DNA of 64,000 nt, from the NCBI GenBank assembly GCA_037893245.1, contig JBAIAA010000238.1:248001-312000 (forward strand), written 5' to 3'. Position numbers and translations under genes: made by a program. The notes under the pieces are model-generated. The model made no database searches, was not told the DNA's origin, and saw only the letters and a program-made list of their open reading frames with translations. This document shows, in pieces, positions 22,301 through 28,812 of the stretch (the first letter of the stretch is position 1; every line of letters starts with the position of its first letter). The DNA is from Crossaster papposus. Taxonomy: Eukaryota; Echinodermata; Asteroidea; Velatida; Solasteridae.

Positions 22301-24581
22301 AGCATCCCACTCGGACCTCCACCGTCTGGTCTCGCTGCTTGACCGCGACGTCCGGCGCTGCTTTCTGGCCGGGCAGCTCTGGGTCAACTCGGGAGCAGAT
22401 CAGAGAACTAAGGCCAAGGAATTTGAATATTCGAGGCTCAAGAGCGAAGCTCCAGACGAGACATCAAAAATGGACACGAGTTCAAAGGTTCTTGATGACG
22501 GACGTACGGAGAACAACAAACGCAACAGTTGTCGGGATATTGCGTTAACCAGAATGCAGAGCAATTGTTTTGAAAGCACCATGGGATTGTGCAATCTGTC
22601 TGGTGGCAGGAGTGGGATCTACTCGATGCTAAATGTAAGATTCTTAGGTCCTGAGCAATACACCTGCCGATTTTTAACTTCATACAGTGCCCGGTTCTTG
22701 GGATAATCGAAATATGAACAGACACACAGAGTTTTGTGGAATTATAGATAGATAACTTTGTATATTTATATTTTCTATTCGCCAGATACACAGAAGTGAC
22801 AGAGCCTTTCTTCACACGAGTTCTGCAATCACAGTGAGATTCCAAAAAGAGAACAATGCTTCTGTGTTCTTCAGAAATATTCACACATTGCTCCCTCCAA
22901 TCAGTTCTTTATGTGTAAAACTTGAAAATTCAACCGACCAATCACAAGTGGAATCCAAACCGCTGGCGACCAATGGCGGAGCTGCAGCAGTGCTGACCCA
23001 CAAATTGGTGAACTCGCTGGCCACATTTGCGGACGACCTCTCCTTCTTGGATTCCCATACATTTTTGTCTGGGCATGATGGGAAGGGTCGCGGCGGGAAT
23101 GGCTGGTGGGGTGCAGAGGTCAAATCTTCGCTCTCCCTAGATGCAGCGCAATCGGACGGTCCCAATTACGTAATGTCGGAGACCGCTTCGTCCATCAGGG
23201 GTTTTCTGGAAGCTGCCAGTTTTAAACGTTGCCATAGCAACTATGAGAAGGCAGTTGGCCGATTTCGGCAGCTACAACATCGGTCACCGAGAGGCAGTTG
23301 CCATAACGAAATGCCAGGGGGAACGCCACCAACGACGAAAAAGCCAGCCGAAATTCAGTCAAGATGCGACCAAGACAGTAGTGTCCTGAAGCTGAATCAA
23401 GATGATGACACGAAATGGTGAATTTGCCTTGCCCTCCCTAGCAAATGAGGTTCTGTTTTGCTGGCGTTTGTTTGTTTGTCTGTGTTTTTTTTGTATGTCT
23501 GTCTATTTGTTAGCAGGATTACGAAAAAACAACTGGGGGATTTTAAAGAAACTTGGTGGGTAAATAGCTCATGGGTCAATTAAGGATGATTCCATTACAT
23601 TTTCACCACTCTTGAAAAGCCCACAAAAGTTCTATTTTATCCTGATTTTTTGAATATTTGTATGCCACTATATAGAGCGTGTAAGTTGACCCCCAGATTT
23701 TGACATCCTACCGACAAGAGATTTCTTTAACTTTCGTCAGAGATTGGACCTTTTGACAATCTCGTCCCTAAAATTGTGTTCATCTGGTAAATCCTCCTTA
23801 TAGCCCAGATATTTACTCGACCATAGTCAACAAACTGCCCCTGTCCGTCCACGGTAATCACCGAGTGTTGGCCATGGAGTATCTGCCAACATTAAGGTGC
23901 ATCTGCAGAACGGAGCAGATACGGGAAGAATTGAAGATCAAAAGAAGGTAGGAATTAATTAAAGTAATTGACACATGTGACAGACAGAGAAGCAGGCATG
24001 ACAATGCGTTAACCAGAATGCAGATGAGAGCAATTGTTTTGAAAGCACTATGGGATTGTGCAATCTATCTGGTGGCAGGAGTGGGATCTACAGATCTACA
24101 AAGAAGCAGGCATGAAAGTGTAATAAATCTGACCTGCTCCAATGAATCCCAGACAAAGTTGACAATTTTTTAATTTTTGTATTTAGCTTTTATCAAATTC
24201 TCTAAGTTCTCAGATTTAAAACGATGTATCATTTTTGTACCCCACCCTATCTTCCCCTGGGGAAGAATTTAGTGATAGGGTGGGGTAACGTATGTAAATG
24301 ATACATCATTTTAAAGCTGAGAACCTAGAGAATTTGGAAAAAAAAGCAAAATCTAAAAAACTAAAATTGTCAACTTTTTCCGGGTTTTGTTGGAGCAGGT
24401 CACAAATAATAGTTTGATAATTCCTCTCGCATCTTTGTTTTTGTTTATCGCTAGGTTCTTGCACTACCTCGACTCTGTCTCGCTGAATGTCAGGAAAACC
24501 GACCAGATCACACTCTGCTCAATCATGGAAGGGAAGCGGACAGCGACACAAAAAGATGATGATCCAAAGGAAAGTCGGTAG
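3292..24581 (+). CDS. ATAD5: ATAD5 (Elg1), PCNA-unloading RFC-like complex large subunit; complete coding region, 17 coding exons
   Basis: ATAD5 joins RFC2-5 to form a clamp-loader-like complex that removes PCNA from replicated DNA and, with USP1-UAF1, promotes its deubiquitination (known family role; nuclear). Coding exons: 3292-5247, 5533-5830, 5947-6216, 6923-7113, 9364-9517, 11310-11531, 11959-12165, 13028-13210, 13788-13960, 15690-15954, 17351-17538, 18761-18854, 20917-20981, 22251-22634, 22786-23417, 23804-23947, 24455-24581. All phases agree: 5,553 nt, 1,850 residues, close to the human 1,844. Residues 1 to about 1090 are Lys/Ser/Glu-rich and look disordered. Then come PWTEKYQP (1106-1113), Walker A GPCGCGKT (1198-1205), Walker B LILFEDVD (1364-1371), sensor-1-like LTTS (1397-1400) and the C-terminal motifs MEYLPTLR (1785-1792) and RRFLHYLD. 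Identification is by recalled similarity to human ATAD5, not by alignment. The start ATG lies 3 nt after an acceptor, so at least one upstream 5' UTR exon exists and was not located. Confidence 0.95.
5412..5498. mobile_element. Short family B-related element (B0)
   Basis: TTAACCAGTTCGCGCAGG at the left and GCGAACTGGTTA at the right give the family B terminal repeats around an unrelated 60-nt core, within ATAD5 intron 1. Confidence 0.6.
5533..5830 (+). CDS. ATAD5: ATAD5 coding exon 2
   Basis: Acceptor TTGAACAG ends at 5532 and donor T|GTGAGG follows 5830; the phase runs from 0 to 1. It encodes a basic stretch starting NAKARQLLRRAKSQH and containing RDLTNVLGRRV, which resembles the CLNDVLGKKL segment of human ATAD5. 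Confidence 0.87.
5947..6216 (+). CDS. ATAD5: ATAD5 coding exon 3
   Basis: Acceptor CTTCTCAG ends at 5946 and donor G|GTGAGT follows 6216. It encodes KLAPMFTKEGRQA, then an aspartate run (SDDDDDEAS), and ends PPFPTISHVLQM. The KLAPMF segment corresponds to KVAPLF in the human protein. Joining exon 2 to exon 3 makes a Ser codon across the junction. Confidence 0.88.
6258..6515. repeat. Second CCCTAA-ended dispersed element
   Basis: It starts TTAACCCTAACCCTTG and ends GGAGGGTTAGG. The 39 nt at the right end are the reverse complement of the inner part of the element at 2780-2966. Confidence 0.45.
6923..7113 (+). CDS. ATAD5: ATAD5 coding exon 4
   Basis: Acceptor TTTTTTTTCAG ends at 6922 and donor AAG|GTAATC follows 7113. 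It encodes APEIDGNGDWWKLPAPDSLG through to VDVQTPLIK, corresponding to the tryptophan-containing WHLKPPSCP region of human ATAD5. A family C MITE starts 50 nt after the exon. Confidence 0.88.
7145..7775. mobile_element. Family D element D3, split by a family C MITE (C1 at 7164-7606)
   Basis: Its left piece (TGTATATCCAGCACGATA) and right piece (CTCCCCCCTTT, then TACACTCTCTAGACTATTGT) correspond to family D copies at 17,648 and 55,081. Element C1, 7164-7606, has ends TGTGACCCGCTCTGTGAAA and TTTCACAGAGCAGGTCACA and sits at a TA inside D3. Confidence 0.65.
7164..7606. mobile_element. Family C MITE C1
   Basis: Long terminal inverted repeats: about 40 nt at each end match, including GAGTCAGATGTC and GACATCTGACTC. 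TA is present on both sides. It begins 50 nt after ATAD5 exon 4. Confidence 0.8.
7777..7846 (+). repeat. tRNA-like fragment (SINE head or tRNA pseudogene)
   Basis: Box A-like TAGCTCAGTGGTCG is followed by box B-like GGTTCGAGTCTC and a run of eight T. The spacing is tRNA-like, but the cloverleaf is incomplete, so it is not called as a functional tRNA. Confidence 0.45.
8288..8447 (+). mobile_element. Family A MITE fragment A2
   Basis: It carries TTTTTCGGAACAATTACA, GATATCTAGCGCAATTAA and the terminal AGTGTATCCTACCTTT; the other half is absent. Confidence 0.75.
8800..9210. repeat. Degenerate direct and inverted repeats of a TGGATTCAGGATAC motif
   Basis: Variants of GATGGACTCAGG and TGGATTCAGGATAC, with their reverse complement CCTGAATCCGCCAGAGTCC, recur about every 50-80 nt in the intron before ATAD5 exon 5. 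Confidence 0.6.
9364..9517 (+). CDS. ATAD5: ATAD5 coding exon 5
   Basis: Acceptor TGTTTTGTAG ends at 9363 and donor CAAG|GTATTA follows 9517; the phase runs from 0 to 1. It encodes SFTGHPELSHDIQRV through ANPRFPVNRVFKRYLAKR, matching the EEVRNLLLEEI...NPEFSLKKYFPLLLKK region of the human protein. Confidence 0.88.
9680..11060 (+). repeat. Minisatellite, about 105 units of 13 bp (TTTCATCGCGCCG)
   Basis: It lies in ATAD5 intron 5. The core is nearly uniform (about 9,950-10,620) and the flanks are diverged, with variants such as TTTCATCGCGTTG, TTTCATAGCGCCG, TTTTATCGCG and CTAAATCATCGCG. No unit contains a plus-strand stop in any frame, so three long overlapping open frames appear. They are array artefacts. 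Confidence 0.97.
11310..11531 (+). CDS. ATAD5: ATAD5 coding exon 6, followed by a GC donor
   Basis: Acceptor CTACTCGCAG ends at 11309. It encodes a basic linker with GRPPAKRKSEV, ANTKRRKVAQE and RLRRRSS, a likely nuclear-localisation region. No GT donor fits. The exon ends AGAG followed by GCAAGT, the strong consensus of GC-AG introns. Using it keeps the frame into exon 7, whereas reading on gives a stop within six codons. Confidence 0.82.
11561..11832. mobile_element. Foldback element filling ATAD5 intron 6
   Basis: The ends CCAAATAGGCACTTGGGGAG and CTCCCCAAGTGCCTATTTGG are perfect inverted repeats. The element takes up 272 of the 427 nt between exons 6 and 7, next to the GC donor. Confidence 0.85.
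11959..12165 (+). CDS. ATAD5: ATAD5 coding exon 7
   Basis: Acceptor TTTACACTGCAG ends at 11958 and donor G|GTGAGT follows 12165. It encodes a highly charged, low-complexity linker (DDEEEETKDAKEQPKPRRSS and onward) before the AAA+ module. Conservation is low here; the call rests on splice sites, phase and the matching charged region in human ATAD5. Confidence 0.8.
12703..12931 (+). mobile_element. Family B MITE B1 (piggyBac-type, TTAA-flanked)
   Basis: TTAA then CCAGTTTGTGCCG at the left; GGCGCGAACTGG then TTAA at the right. Inside, GAGCAAGGCCGGAAATG occurs twice around TGTCAGCAGC. Confidence 0.85.
13028..13210 (+). CDS. ATAD5: ATAD5 coding exon 8 (start of the AAA+ module)
   Basis: Acceptor TTTAATTTCAG ends at 13027 and donor G|GTAGAG follows 13210. 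It encodes LPWTEKYQPLTSAEIIGNG and a lysine-rich helix with KRLTGWLAEWKKK. This is the conserved RFC-type entry motif, WTEKYQPQTASELIGN in human ATAD5. Confidence 0.93.
13260..13670. mobile_element. Family C MITE C2
   Basis: Inverted ends TGACTTGGCACCACGAAATG and its partner ATTTCATGGTGCCAGGTCAC. A close relative lies at 18303-18738. C2 and a solitary family C end (about 13710-13750) occupy most of ATAD5 intron 8. Confidence 0.8.
13710..13750. mobile_element. Solitary family C terminal repeat
   Basis: GCGACATCCGACTCG and GAGCGGGTCACATAT match the right end of C1. No matching left end is seen. It stops 38 nt before ATAD5 exon 9. Confidence 0.6.
13788..13960 (+). CDS. ATAD5: ATAD5 coding exon 9 (Walker A)
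   Basis: Acceptor TTTCTCTCAG ends at 13787 and donor AAG|GTAAGA follows 13960; it ends in phase 0. An acidic Ser/Asp run precedes AMLIVGPCGCGKTAAVYACA. The P-loop GPCGCGKT is residues 1198-1205. Family C MITE ends lie 38 nt before and about 20 nt after this exon. Confidence 0.94.
13981..14500. mobile_element. Family C MITE C4, interrupted by family B element B2
   Basis: It starts GTGACCCGCTCCAGGAAAAG and continues as the reverse of the intact copy C6 (21793-22218), up to GTTTTCTCAGTTGTGTAAT. It is split at 14094-14338 by B2. The right end beyond about 14,500 is unclear. Confidence 0.8.
14094..14338 (+). mobile_element. Family B MITE B2 inserted in C4 with TTAA duplication
   Basis: The flanks read TTTTGTC-TTAA on the left and TTAA-ATGACAT on the right. 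The intact relative C6 has the same context with a single TTAA. The terminal repeats are CCAGTTCACGTCGG and CCGGTGCGAACTGG. Confidence 0.92.
14660..15329. repeat. Minisatellite, about 33 units of 20 bp (AGTATAGTCGTAGTAACAGG)
   Basis: A very regular array in ATAD5 intron 9 with rare variants (AATAGG, GTCGTCGT, AAAGTCG). The minus strand is open for 273 codons because the 60-nt super-period lacks a stop. No start context or homology supports translation. Confidence 0.97.
15690..15954 (+). CDS. ATAD5: ATAD5 coding exon 10 (insert between Walker A and Walker B)
   Basis: Acceptor TTTTTTCTTAAG ends at 15689 and donor G|GTGAGA follows 15954. It encodes VFEVNASSKRTGKQILADLG and EATQSHHL, as in human IFEVNASSQRSGRQIL and EATQSHQV. 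The ATAD5-specific insert follows, with a PIP-like TLKSFFPAK (1257-1265) and AFAAFYKVG. Confidence 0.94.
16028..16331 (+). mobile_element. SINE family S1, with tRNA-like head and GCGCTATATAA tail
   Basis: Box B GTGGGTTCGAACCCTGGC; central domain CTTGGGCAAGACACTTTG and CTCTCCACCCAGGAGTAAT; 3' tail AAAGCGCTATATAA followed by (ATT)n. The tail resembles L2/CR1-type LINE tails (family knowledge). A second copy is at 39,930-40,303. It sits 73 nt after ATAD5 exon 10. Confidence 0.88.
16581..16766. mobile_element. Foldback element with central perfect hairpin
   Basis: The outer arms CAATATTGTTGATGTT and AACATCAACAATATTG pair, as do GTGAGCGGAAGTAATAATG and its partner. The centre is TTTATTCAAGTGCACGATGC folding on TGCACTTGAATAAA. 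Confidence 0.85.
17016..17086 (-). tRNA. tRNA-like sequence (Thr GGT-like), probably a pseudogene or SINE head
   Basis: On the minus strand, GGCAAGATAGCTCAGTTGGT carries box A and GCAGGTTCGAGTCCCGC carries box B. GGCAAG pairs with CTTGCC and a T-run follows. The anticodon loop would give GGT. Position 33 is C instead of T, the anticodon and T stems each have a mismatch, and the acceptor is one base short, so function is doubtful. Confidence 0.5.
17351..17538 (+). CDS. ATAD5: ATAD5 coding exon 11 (Walker B, first part)
   Basis: Acceptor CATATTCAG ends at 17350 and donor GAC|GTAAGT follows 17538; it ends in phase 0. It holds an Ala/Thr/Pro/Gln-rich stretch with a short internal duplication (AAQTPTAAQTPTATQ) and ends STSLILFED, the first half of Walker B. 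Confidence 0.92.
17648..17832. mobile_element. Family D element D1
   Basis: It starts TGTATACCCAGCATGATATG, then GGCAGAGGGGTACCCCCTC, and ends CTGCCACATATCGTGCTTCA. The ends are inverted relative to each other. A close copy lies at 55,081-55,262. Confidence 0.82.
17931..17951. repeat. Poly-C tract
   Basis: A run of about 20 C in ATAD5 intron 11. Length in the assembly may be unreliable. Confidence 0.9.
18303..18738. mobile_element. Family C MITE C5
   Basis: The ends TGTGACGTGACACCACGAAA and TTTCGTGGTGCCAGGTCACA are inverted, and the internal arms also pair (TCAAAACACAAAACAAAGG-type segments). The right end is 22 nt before ATAD5 exon 12. Confidence 0.85.
18761..18854 (+). CDS. ATAD5: ATAD5 coding exon 12 (Walker B end to sensor 1)
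   Basis: Acceptor TTTGTTTCAG ends at 18760 and donor G|GTGAAT follows 18854. It encodes VDVVFEEDKGFLSAIATFL and KTTKRPIILTTS, nearly identical to the human stretch VDVIFDEDAGFLNAIKTFM...RPVILTTS. Confidence 0.94.
19366..19399. repeat. (AAT)n microsatellite
   Basis: About eleven AAT units, next to the left end of the 19,421-20,060 foldback element. Confidence 0.9.
19421..20060. mobile_element. Long foldback element with arms of about 300 bp
   Basis: The left arm (19,421 to about 19,718) and right arm (about 19,763-20,060) are near-perfect reverse complements: TAGCCCAGGTTGGAC at the outside, CTACATGCGTGCGCGGGTAC near the centre. Because of this, both strands show the same peptide in their open frames (TDRHGLLKVNVSLGNLFTEN and onward). 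It lies in ATAD5 intron 12. Confidence 0.92.
20268..20692. mobile_element. MITE with TTAGGCCGTGTC ends
   Basis: Inverted ends TTAGGCCGTGTC and GACACGGCCTAA; inner arms GTCTAGAGCTACAGCTACGG and CCGTAGCTCTAGAC. The superfamily is not certain. Confidence 0.82.
20917..20981 (+). CDS. ATAD5: ATAD5 coding exon 13 (65-nt micro-exon)
   Basis: This short exon was found by phase and by the expected human segment DPTFSLMFDGCFEEIKF. Acceptor AATAACCAG ends at 20916 and donor TCT|GTAAGT follows 20981. It encodes DGRFPEMFEERCETVTFQKP and SS, entering in phase 1 and leaving in phase 0 as required. Its polypyrimidine tract is weak. Confidence 0.85.
21050..21305. mobile_element. Family C-like MITE (TGGGACCCAGC ends)
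   Basis: Inverted ends TGGGACCCAGC and GCTGGGTCACA with imperfectly pairing arms. It begins 69 nt after ATAD5 exon 13. Confidence 0.65.
21793..22218. mobile_element. Family C MITE C6, intact reference copy
   Basis: It starts TGTGACCCGCTCCAGGAAAA and ends TTTTCCTGGAGCGCGTCACA. It contains the uninterrupted GATGTCATTTAAGACAAC site used to prove the B2 insertion in C4. It ends 32 nt before ATAD5 exon 14. Confidence 0.85.
22251..22634 (+). CDS. ATAD5: ATAD5 coding exon 14 (AAA+ lid and clamp-loader helices)
   Basis: Acceptor TTTCTCCACAG ends at 22250 and donor AAT|GTAAGA follows 22634; both ends are phase 0. It encodes SQLATHLQLLCLAENVTAS and LLDRDVRRCFLAGQLWVNSG, matching human VASYLQMICLTENF and DIRKSILYLQFWIRSGG. 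The open frame upstream is inside a MITE. Confidence 0.92.
22786..23417 (+). CDS. ATAD5: ATAD5 coding exon 15
   Basis: Acceptor TCTATTCGCCAG ends at 22785 and donor TG|GTGAAT follows 23417. It encodes 210 residues, including LTHKLVNSLATFADDLSFLD (human CLNSLSEFMDNMSFLDALL) and FLEAASFKRCHSNYEKAVGR (human ALSFTKCSSAISKALE). Reading past the donor gives a stop one codon later, so the next acceptor is needed to reach the conserved C-terminus. Confidence 0.88.
23804..23947 (+). CDS. ATAD5: ATAD5 coding exon 16
   Basis: Acceptor CTCCTTATAG ends at 23803. A second AG at 23808 would break the frame, so 23804 is chosen. Donor AG|GTAGGA follows 23947. It encodes PDIYSTIVNKLPLSVHGN and MEYLPTLRCICRTEQIREE, the conserved C-terminal motif of ATAD5 (human EYLPTLRNICKTEKLKE). 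Confidence 0.9.
24129..24405. mobile_element. Family C MITE C7 (near-palindromic)
   Basis: The ends TGACCTGCTCCAATGAATCC and the partner GTTTTGTTGGAGCAGGTCAC pair; the centre pairs around CCCTATCTTCCCCTGGGGAAG. It ends 49 nt before ATAD5 exon 17. Confidence 0.83.
24455..24581 (+). CDS. ATAD5: ATAD5 coding exon 17 (C-terminus, stop TAG)
   Basis: Acceptor TTTATCGCTAG ends at 24454. The exon starts by completing an Arg codon and gives RFLHYLDSVSLNVRKTDQIT, then a polar tail ending PKESR and TAG at 24579-24581. Human ATAD5 ends similarly after RRFLHYFEGIHLDIPKE. The stop overlaps a possible donor (CG|GTAGGA), so a further exon cannot be fully excluded. Confidence 0.87.
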
Positions 24582-24776
24582 GAATTATGACGCTATCAGT
24601 GGCATCCATCTGAAAAAAAATTCACTAGAAATTACATTTGAACGCAAATATTCGAATGGTGGTTGATGCATGATTTAAACGATTCAGTGGAAATTGTACA
24701 GCTCATCTTCTTCTACTTTAGGCAACAAATTTATCAATCCCTCCTTGTATACAGGTACAAGCAAATTAGGCCCAAA

Positions 24777-25194
24777 TGTGACCTGTTCCAATGAAACCCG
24801 GACAAAGTCGCACAATGTGTTTTGTCACATTGTACTCCTGAAGTCATTTCTGGATGGATTTTACCATTTTGAGGTTTTAGGTTTTCCTAAGTCACTCACT
24901 ATTAATCTACAATCTCCTCAAATTTGAACAAAATCCGTCTACCAGAAGTGTGTTTTTTTGTCAATTTTGTGAAACATTTGTGTATAGAAATAATACGCTT
25001 TTCTGAACTTCAAAGCTGTTTATCTCATAATTAGGTTGTCAGGGTTTTATCACTAAATCCAGACCCCAGGGAAGATAGGGTGGGGGTACATATGATACAT
25101 CCTTTTAAAGCTGAGAACCTAGAGAATTTGAAAAAAGCGAAATCTGAAAAACTAAAAAGTCGACTTTGTCCGGGTTTCGTTGGAACAGGTCACA
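24777..25194. mobile_element. Family C MITE C8, downstream of ATAD5
   Basis: Ends TGTGACCTGTTCCAATGAAA and TTTCGTTGGAACAGGTCACA, with CCCGGACAAAGTCG next to the left end. It lies about 195 nt after the ATAD5 stop, so it may be in the 3' UTR. Confidence 0.85.
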
Positions 25195-25204
25195 AATAAC
25201 CTTC

Positions 25205-25210
25205 AATAAA
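25205..25210 (+). promoter_or_regulatory. Candidate polyadenylation signal for ATAD5
   Basis: This is the first AATAAA found after the stop codon (about 625 nt downstream). The position is plausible but nothing else supports it. Confidence 0.25.
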
Positions 25211-25561
25211 TGGAATTTTTACAAAGTAAATTTTGACATAAAGTGTTACTTAAACATTGAATTGGAAATACCAGTGTTTGAGTAAATTGTTGTATGCCAT
25301 TATATATGGTTAATTGTATAAAATGTGTATAAAATGTGTATAAAATGTGATAATTCTATAAATTTTCTGAACAAAATATTATAATTGAAATCCTACCGTT
25401 TTGTAAACTTTTATGGCATCATGAAGAAAATTCCTTACATAAATTGTATCGCATCCCAAATCAACGGTGTTTCAATCAAAGATTGTCATATCCAGTCAGA
25501 GTTGTATTCGAGTACCTGCAAGTCCTTTCGTAAAGCCAGTCACAAAAAAAACCAAACAGTT

Positions 25562-26205
25562 AAAGGTAGGATAGACCATTGGTAATTGCTTGAATTATCA
25601 CGAATGGGTAGATTTGGGGGGTTGTATTTTATAGTAAATATTGTTTAACTAACCAGTTCGAAATTTTAGAATCGGGGATGCTGAGAAAAGCAAGAAAAAG
25701 CGTTGGGCAGTTGTTCTTATGTACGAACATTTCATACGTTCTGTGGACCTAGGAACAATTGACGTCCACAGGATGCAGGAAGAGGTTACTGAATGTGGAC
25801 TTGCACATGTCCACAGTCAGATTTACCCTTTCTGAAAAAAGAGCTAAAATGGGTTAGGGTTATATATAGAAAAAATAAAGGGGAACACATAAGAGCCCCA
25901 GAATCAAAATTTGGGTTTAAAAATTGTTCCTACAAGCAAGAAACATGTGTATTTAGCCAATGTTTTCCTTACTACATATGGAAGGTAAAGCTTGATGCTC
26001 GTTATTTTCGCGATTGCCGTCTGGCGATCGTTATTTTTTTTATATAAAATTCAATTTTTCAGAACAATTACAGGATTTCTAGGGCAATCCTTTTACTGGA
26101 TGCCTAGAATCATTATTTACTTTCAAATATGTAAGATATTTCTTAATAATTCAGTAGTACAAATTGTTGATATCTGCAAATGGCAGGTGGTGTATCCTAC
26201 CTTTT
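25562..26205 (+). mobile_element. Family A MITE A3, interrupted by about 260 bp
   Basis: The left half is 25562 to about 25720 (TTAA then AGGTAGGATAGACCA). The right half is about 25985-26205, ending GGTGTATCCTACCT then TTAA. The sequence between matches no other copy. A fragment of family O (CCTGCAAGTCCTTTCGT) lies just before it at 25,487-25,545. Confidence 0.75.
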
Positions 26206-26825
26206 AACAATTCAATTGAATAGCTAGTGACTTGGCTTGAGACTAATGAACTTGCAGGGAATCAAATACAACTTTGTTTTCAGTGTATGAAAATAATTGA
26301 AAAAACACTTGGGCTAAAACAAACTATTGACCATAAATGCCTTTTGGAAATCTGTTCAAGTGTTCAAATTGGGACTTTTTGTATGCAACACTTGTAGTTA
26401 AAAGTTGTGTAAATATTTGGTGTTTTTTTGTTTTTTCAGATAAAAACAAATGTACAGATAATTAAAGAATTCAGTGTTTGCACACTTAAATCGTTCGTAA
26501 TTAAATTCAGATTTCAAACAAATGTTATATTTTTAACAAAGTTTTTTATAACCATGTTCGATATAAATGAATAAAATTATAAACATGAATAAAAAAGCGG
26601 CCATCTTGATTGTTGGTGTCATTATTAATTGGTTATATGAAAAGAGGTTATTTAATTTTTTTTTATTTTTTTTTCTGTCAAATTTATATGGCTTCCTATG
26701 TTAAGGATTAAGCCTGTGTACTGATGAAGTGTTGCATATACGTGGACCTTGGGAACGGATGATTTCTAAAAAAATTAATTTATCCCCTGGGTGCAAACAA
26801 AATAGTATTTAGGCCAATAATCCTT

Positions 26826-27286
26826 AAAGGTAGGGTACACCGCTGGTAATTGCTTGAATTATCATGAATGGGTAGATTTGGGGGGTTGTATTTCATAGTA
26901 AATATCGTTTAACTGACCTGTCCGATGTTTTACAATCATGGATTCCGAGAAAAGCACAAAAAAACAGCGTTTGTTTTTAACCGGCATTGGGCAGTTATTC
27001 TTATGTTATCTTTGTTTTTTTGCGATCGCCGTTCGGCGATCGCAAAAAAACAAAGATAACAAGAATAATTAATTTTATAAAGAAAAATCGGCGATCACAA
27101 AAAAACACAAAAAACATAAGAATAACTGCTCGACGCCAGTTGAAAACAAACGCTGTTTTTCGTGCTTTTATCGGCATCCATGATTGTAAAACTTTAAACA
27201 GGTCAGTTAAACGATATTTACTATAAAATACAACCCACAAAATCCACCCATTTATGATAATTCAAGCAATTACCAATGGTGTATCA
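26826..27286 (+). mobile_element. Family A MITE A4, with internal perfect hairpin
   Basis: TTAA flanks AGGTAGGGTACACCG at the left; the right end stops at CCAATGGTGTATC. Around 27,003-27,060, TTATCTTTGTTTTTTTGCGA pairs with its exact complement around GATCGCCGTTCGGCGATC. Confidence 0.85.
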
Positions 27287-27289
27287 ATT

Positions 27290-28157
27290 ATACAAAATGT
27301 ACATTATATATTGCTTACAGCCAACCTTTCAATTTGCTGTCAACACATTATTGAATATAGCCATTTCAATAGCTGATCTATTGGGTGTCAGTTTTGACAA
27401 AATTAAGATTTTTATAGTGTTATTATGCATAATCGCTGGTCGAAAACATTGTTATATTGAATACGATTTGTTAAAAAAATGTCTTCATGTCGGCAGCTAA
27501 ATTATTGCAGATTGTGGTCAGAATATTTTCCCATAATTTATTAACAATTTCATCAGGTTTTATCACCAGCATCATCTCTAAATCACAATTAACATTCAAT
27601 TTTTGGCTTTTAAAAGAAAACAAAACGAGTGTTTCTGTGTATAAACTCTCGCATTGGAAGACTTATGGACTTGCATATGAAACAGGTACACACACAGAGT
27701 TAAACAAAAATCCTTAATTCTACCAGTACATACCAAATGCCACTAAACTAAGCACTGTTTTTTTGTCCACAGCAATGCATTGGCATTTTTGAGATAATAT
27801 ACAAATAGTGAATGTTTGCGAGTGCAATGGGAAGAATAATTTCACGAGGTGACAGATGGAATGTCAATTCTGTTATCGAATAAAATTATGCTTTCCTGGT
27901 AACAAAATGTGAAAACCTTAAAAGCTAAACAAATTACTGGAAAAAAATACGAAAACCCGTTCAAAACTAAATTGCTAAAACAATTATGGTTGCTGTTTCT
28001 GATACGCTGTTTCTGATACGCCAGGTACAAAAACAAGTTCCTTTAAAATAATGTTCAAATTTCTTTACCAATAACACAACACTAACGGCCAGTTAGTGAA
28101 TGCACAAGGCAAATTTGAAATGTCACGTCAAGTTTTTTAGGACGTGGATTCACAGAG
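27290..28157. other. No gene recognised
   Basis: AT-rich sequence with only short chance open frames and a 14-bp tandem duplication (GCTGTTTCTGATAC, about 27,990-28,020). Confidence 0.4.
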
Positions 28158-28399
28158 TTAACCAGTTCGCGCCGGGATTATTTTAACATCACCTAGCCGA
28201 TGTCCGGGATTTTTTTAAAAGAAACTCGATCAAAAGCAGGTTCAGGCCGCCAGTACCTGGAAGCACACCCACACATTTCTGGCCTTGCTCGCTGCTGACA
28301 GACATTTCCGGCCTTGCTCGTGGCGTGTTTATGCGTCATCCGTTTTGAATCTGGGGAAAACTTTGCGTTAATATTCGTCATCCGGCGTGAACTGGTTAA
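28158..28399 (-). mobile_element. Family B MITE B3
   Basis: TTAA-CCAGTTCGCGCCGG at the left and CCGGCGTGAACTGG-TTAA at the right, with the internal GCAAGGCCGGAAATGTCTGT unit in reverse orientation. Confidence 0.88.
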
Positions 28400-28737
28400 A
28401 GACATTTTACCTCATTTTATTATTTTGGTGTAAATGTTTTGTCATGTCAAATTTGCTTCCTAATCATTTTCGCATGAAATATATGTACATAAAATGGCCT
28501 GTACACATTCAAAACTAAAAATATATTAAATTTATAATTTTTTTTTTTAATTTTATGCTAGCAAACTATTGCACCACATGTCAAAGATCAATTGTACACA
28601 AAATAGATTGCATAAATGACTACTTCAAGTCAGTCACACTCACTACTGCTTATTTTGAATGTGAAAAGTAAAAAAAATAAGGTTTTATAGGTTCAGACAA
28701 TGATGATACAGGGATTAAACAATTATGAAACCCAATA

Positions 28738-28812
28738 ATTAAGAACCACTGCCCGACGCCGGTGTAACACGAACGCCGTTTTTCTTGCTTTTCTCAGGAT
28801 CCATGATCCTAA
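28738..28812 (+). mobile_element. Family A fragment
   Basis: AACCACTGCCCGACGCCGGT to CCATGATCCTAAAAC matches the middle of family A. No ends remain. Confidence 0.6.

Noticed and set aside
23804-23808. Alternative acceptor at 23,808 for ATAD5 exon 16
   Set aside because: It would shift the frame and lose the conserved MEYLPTLR and RRFLHYLD motifs.
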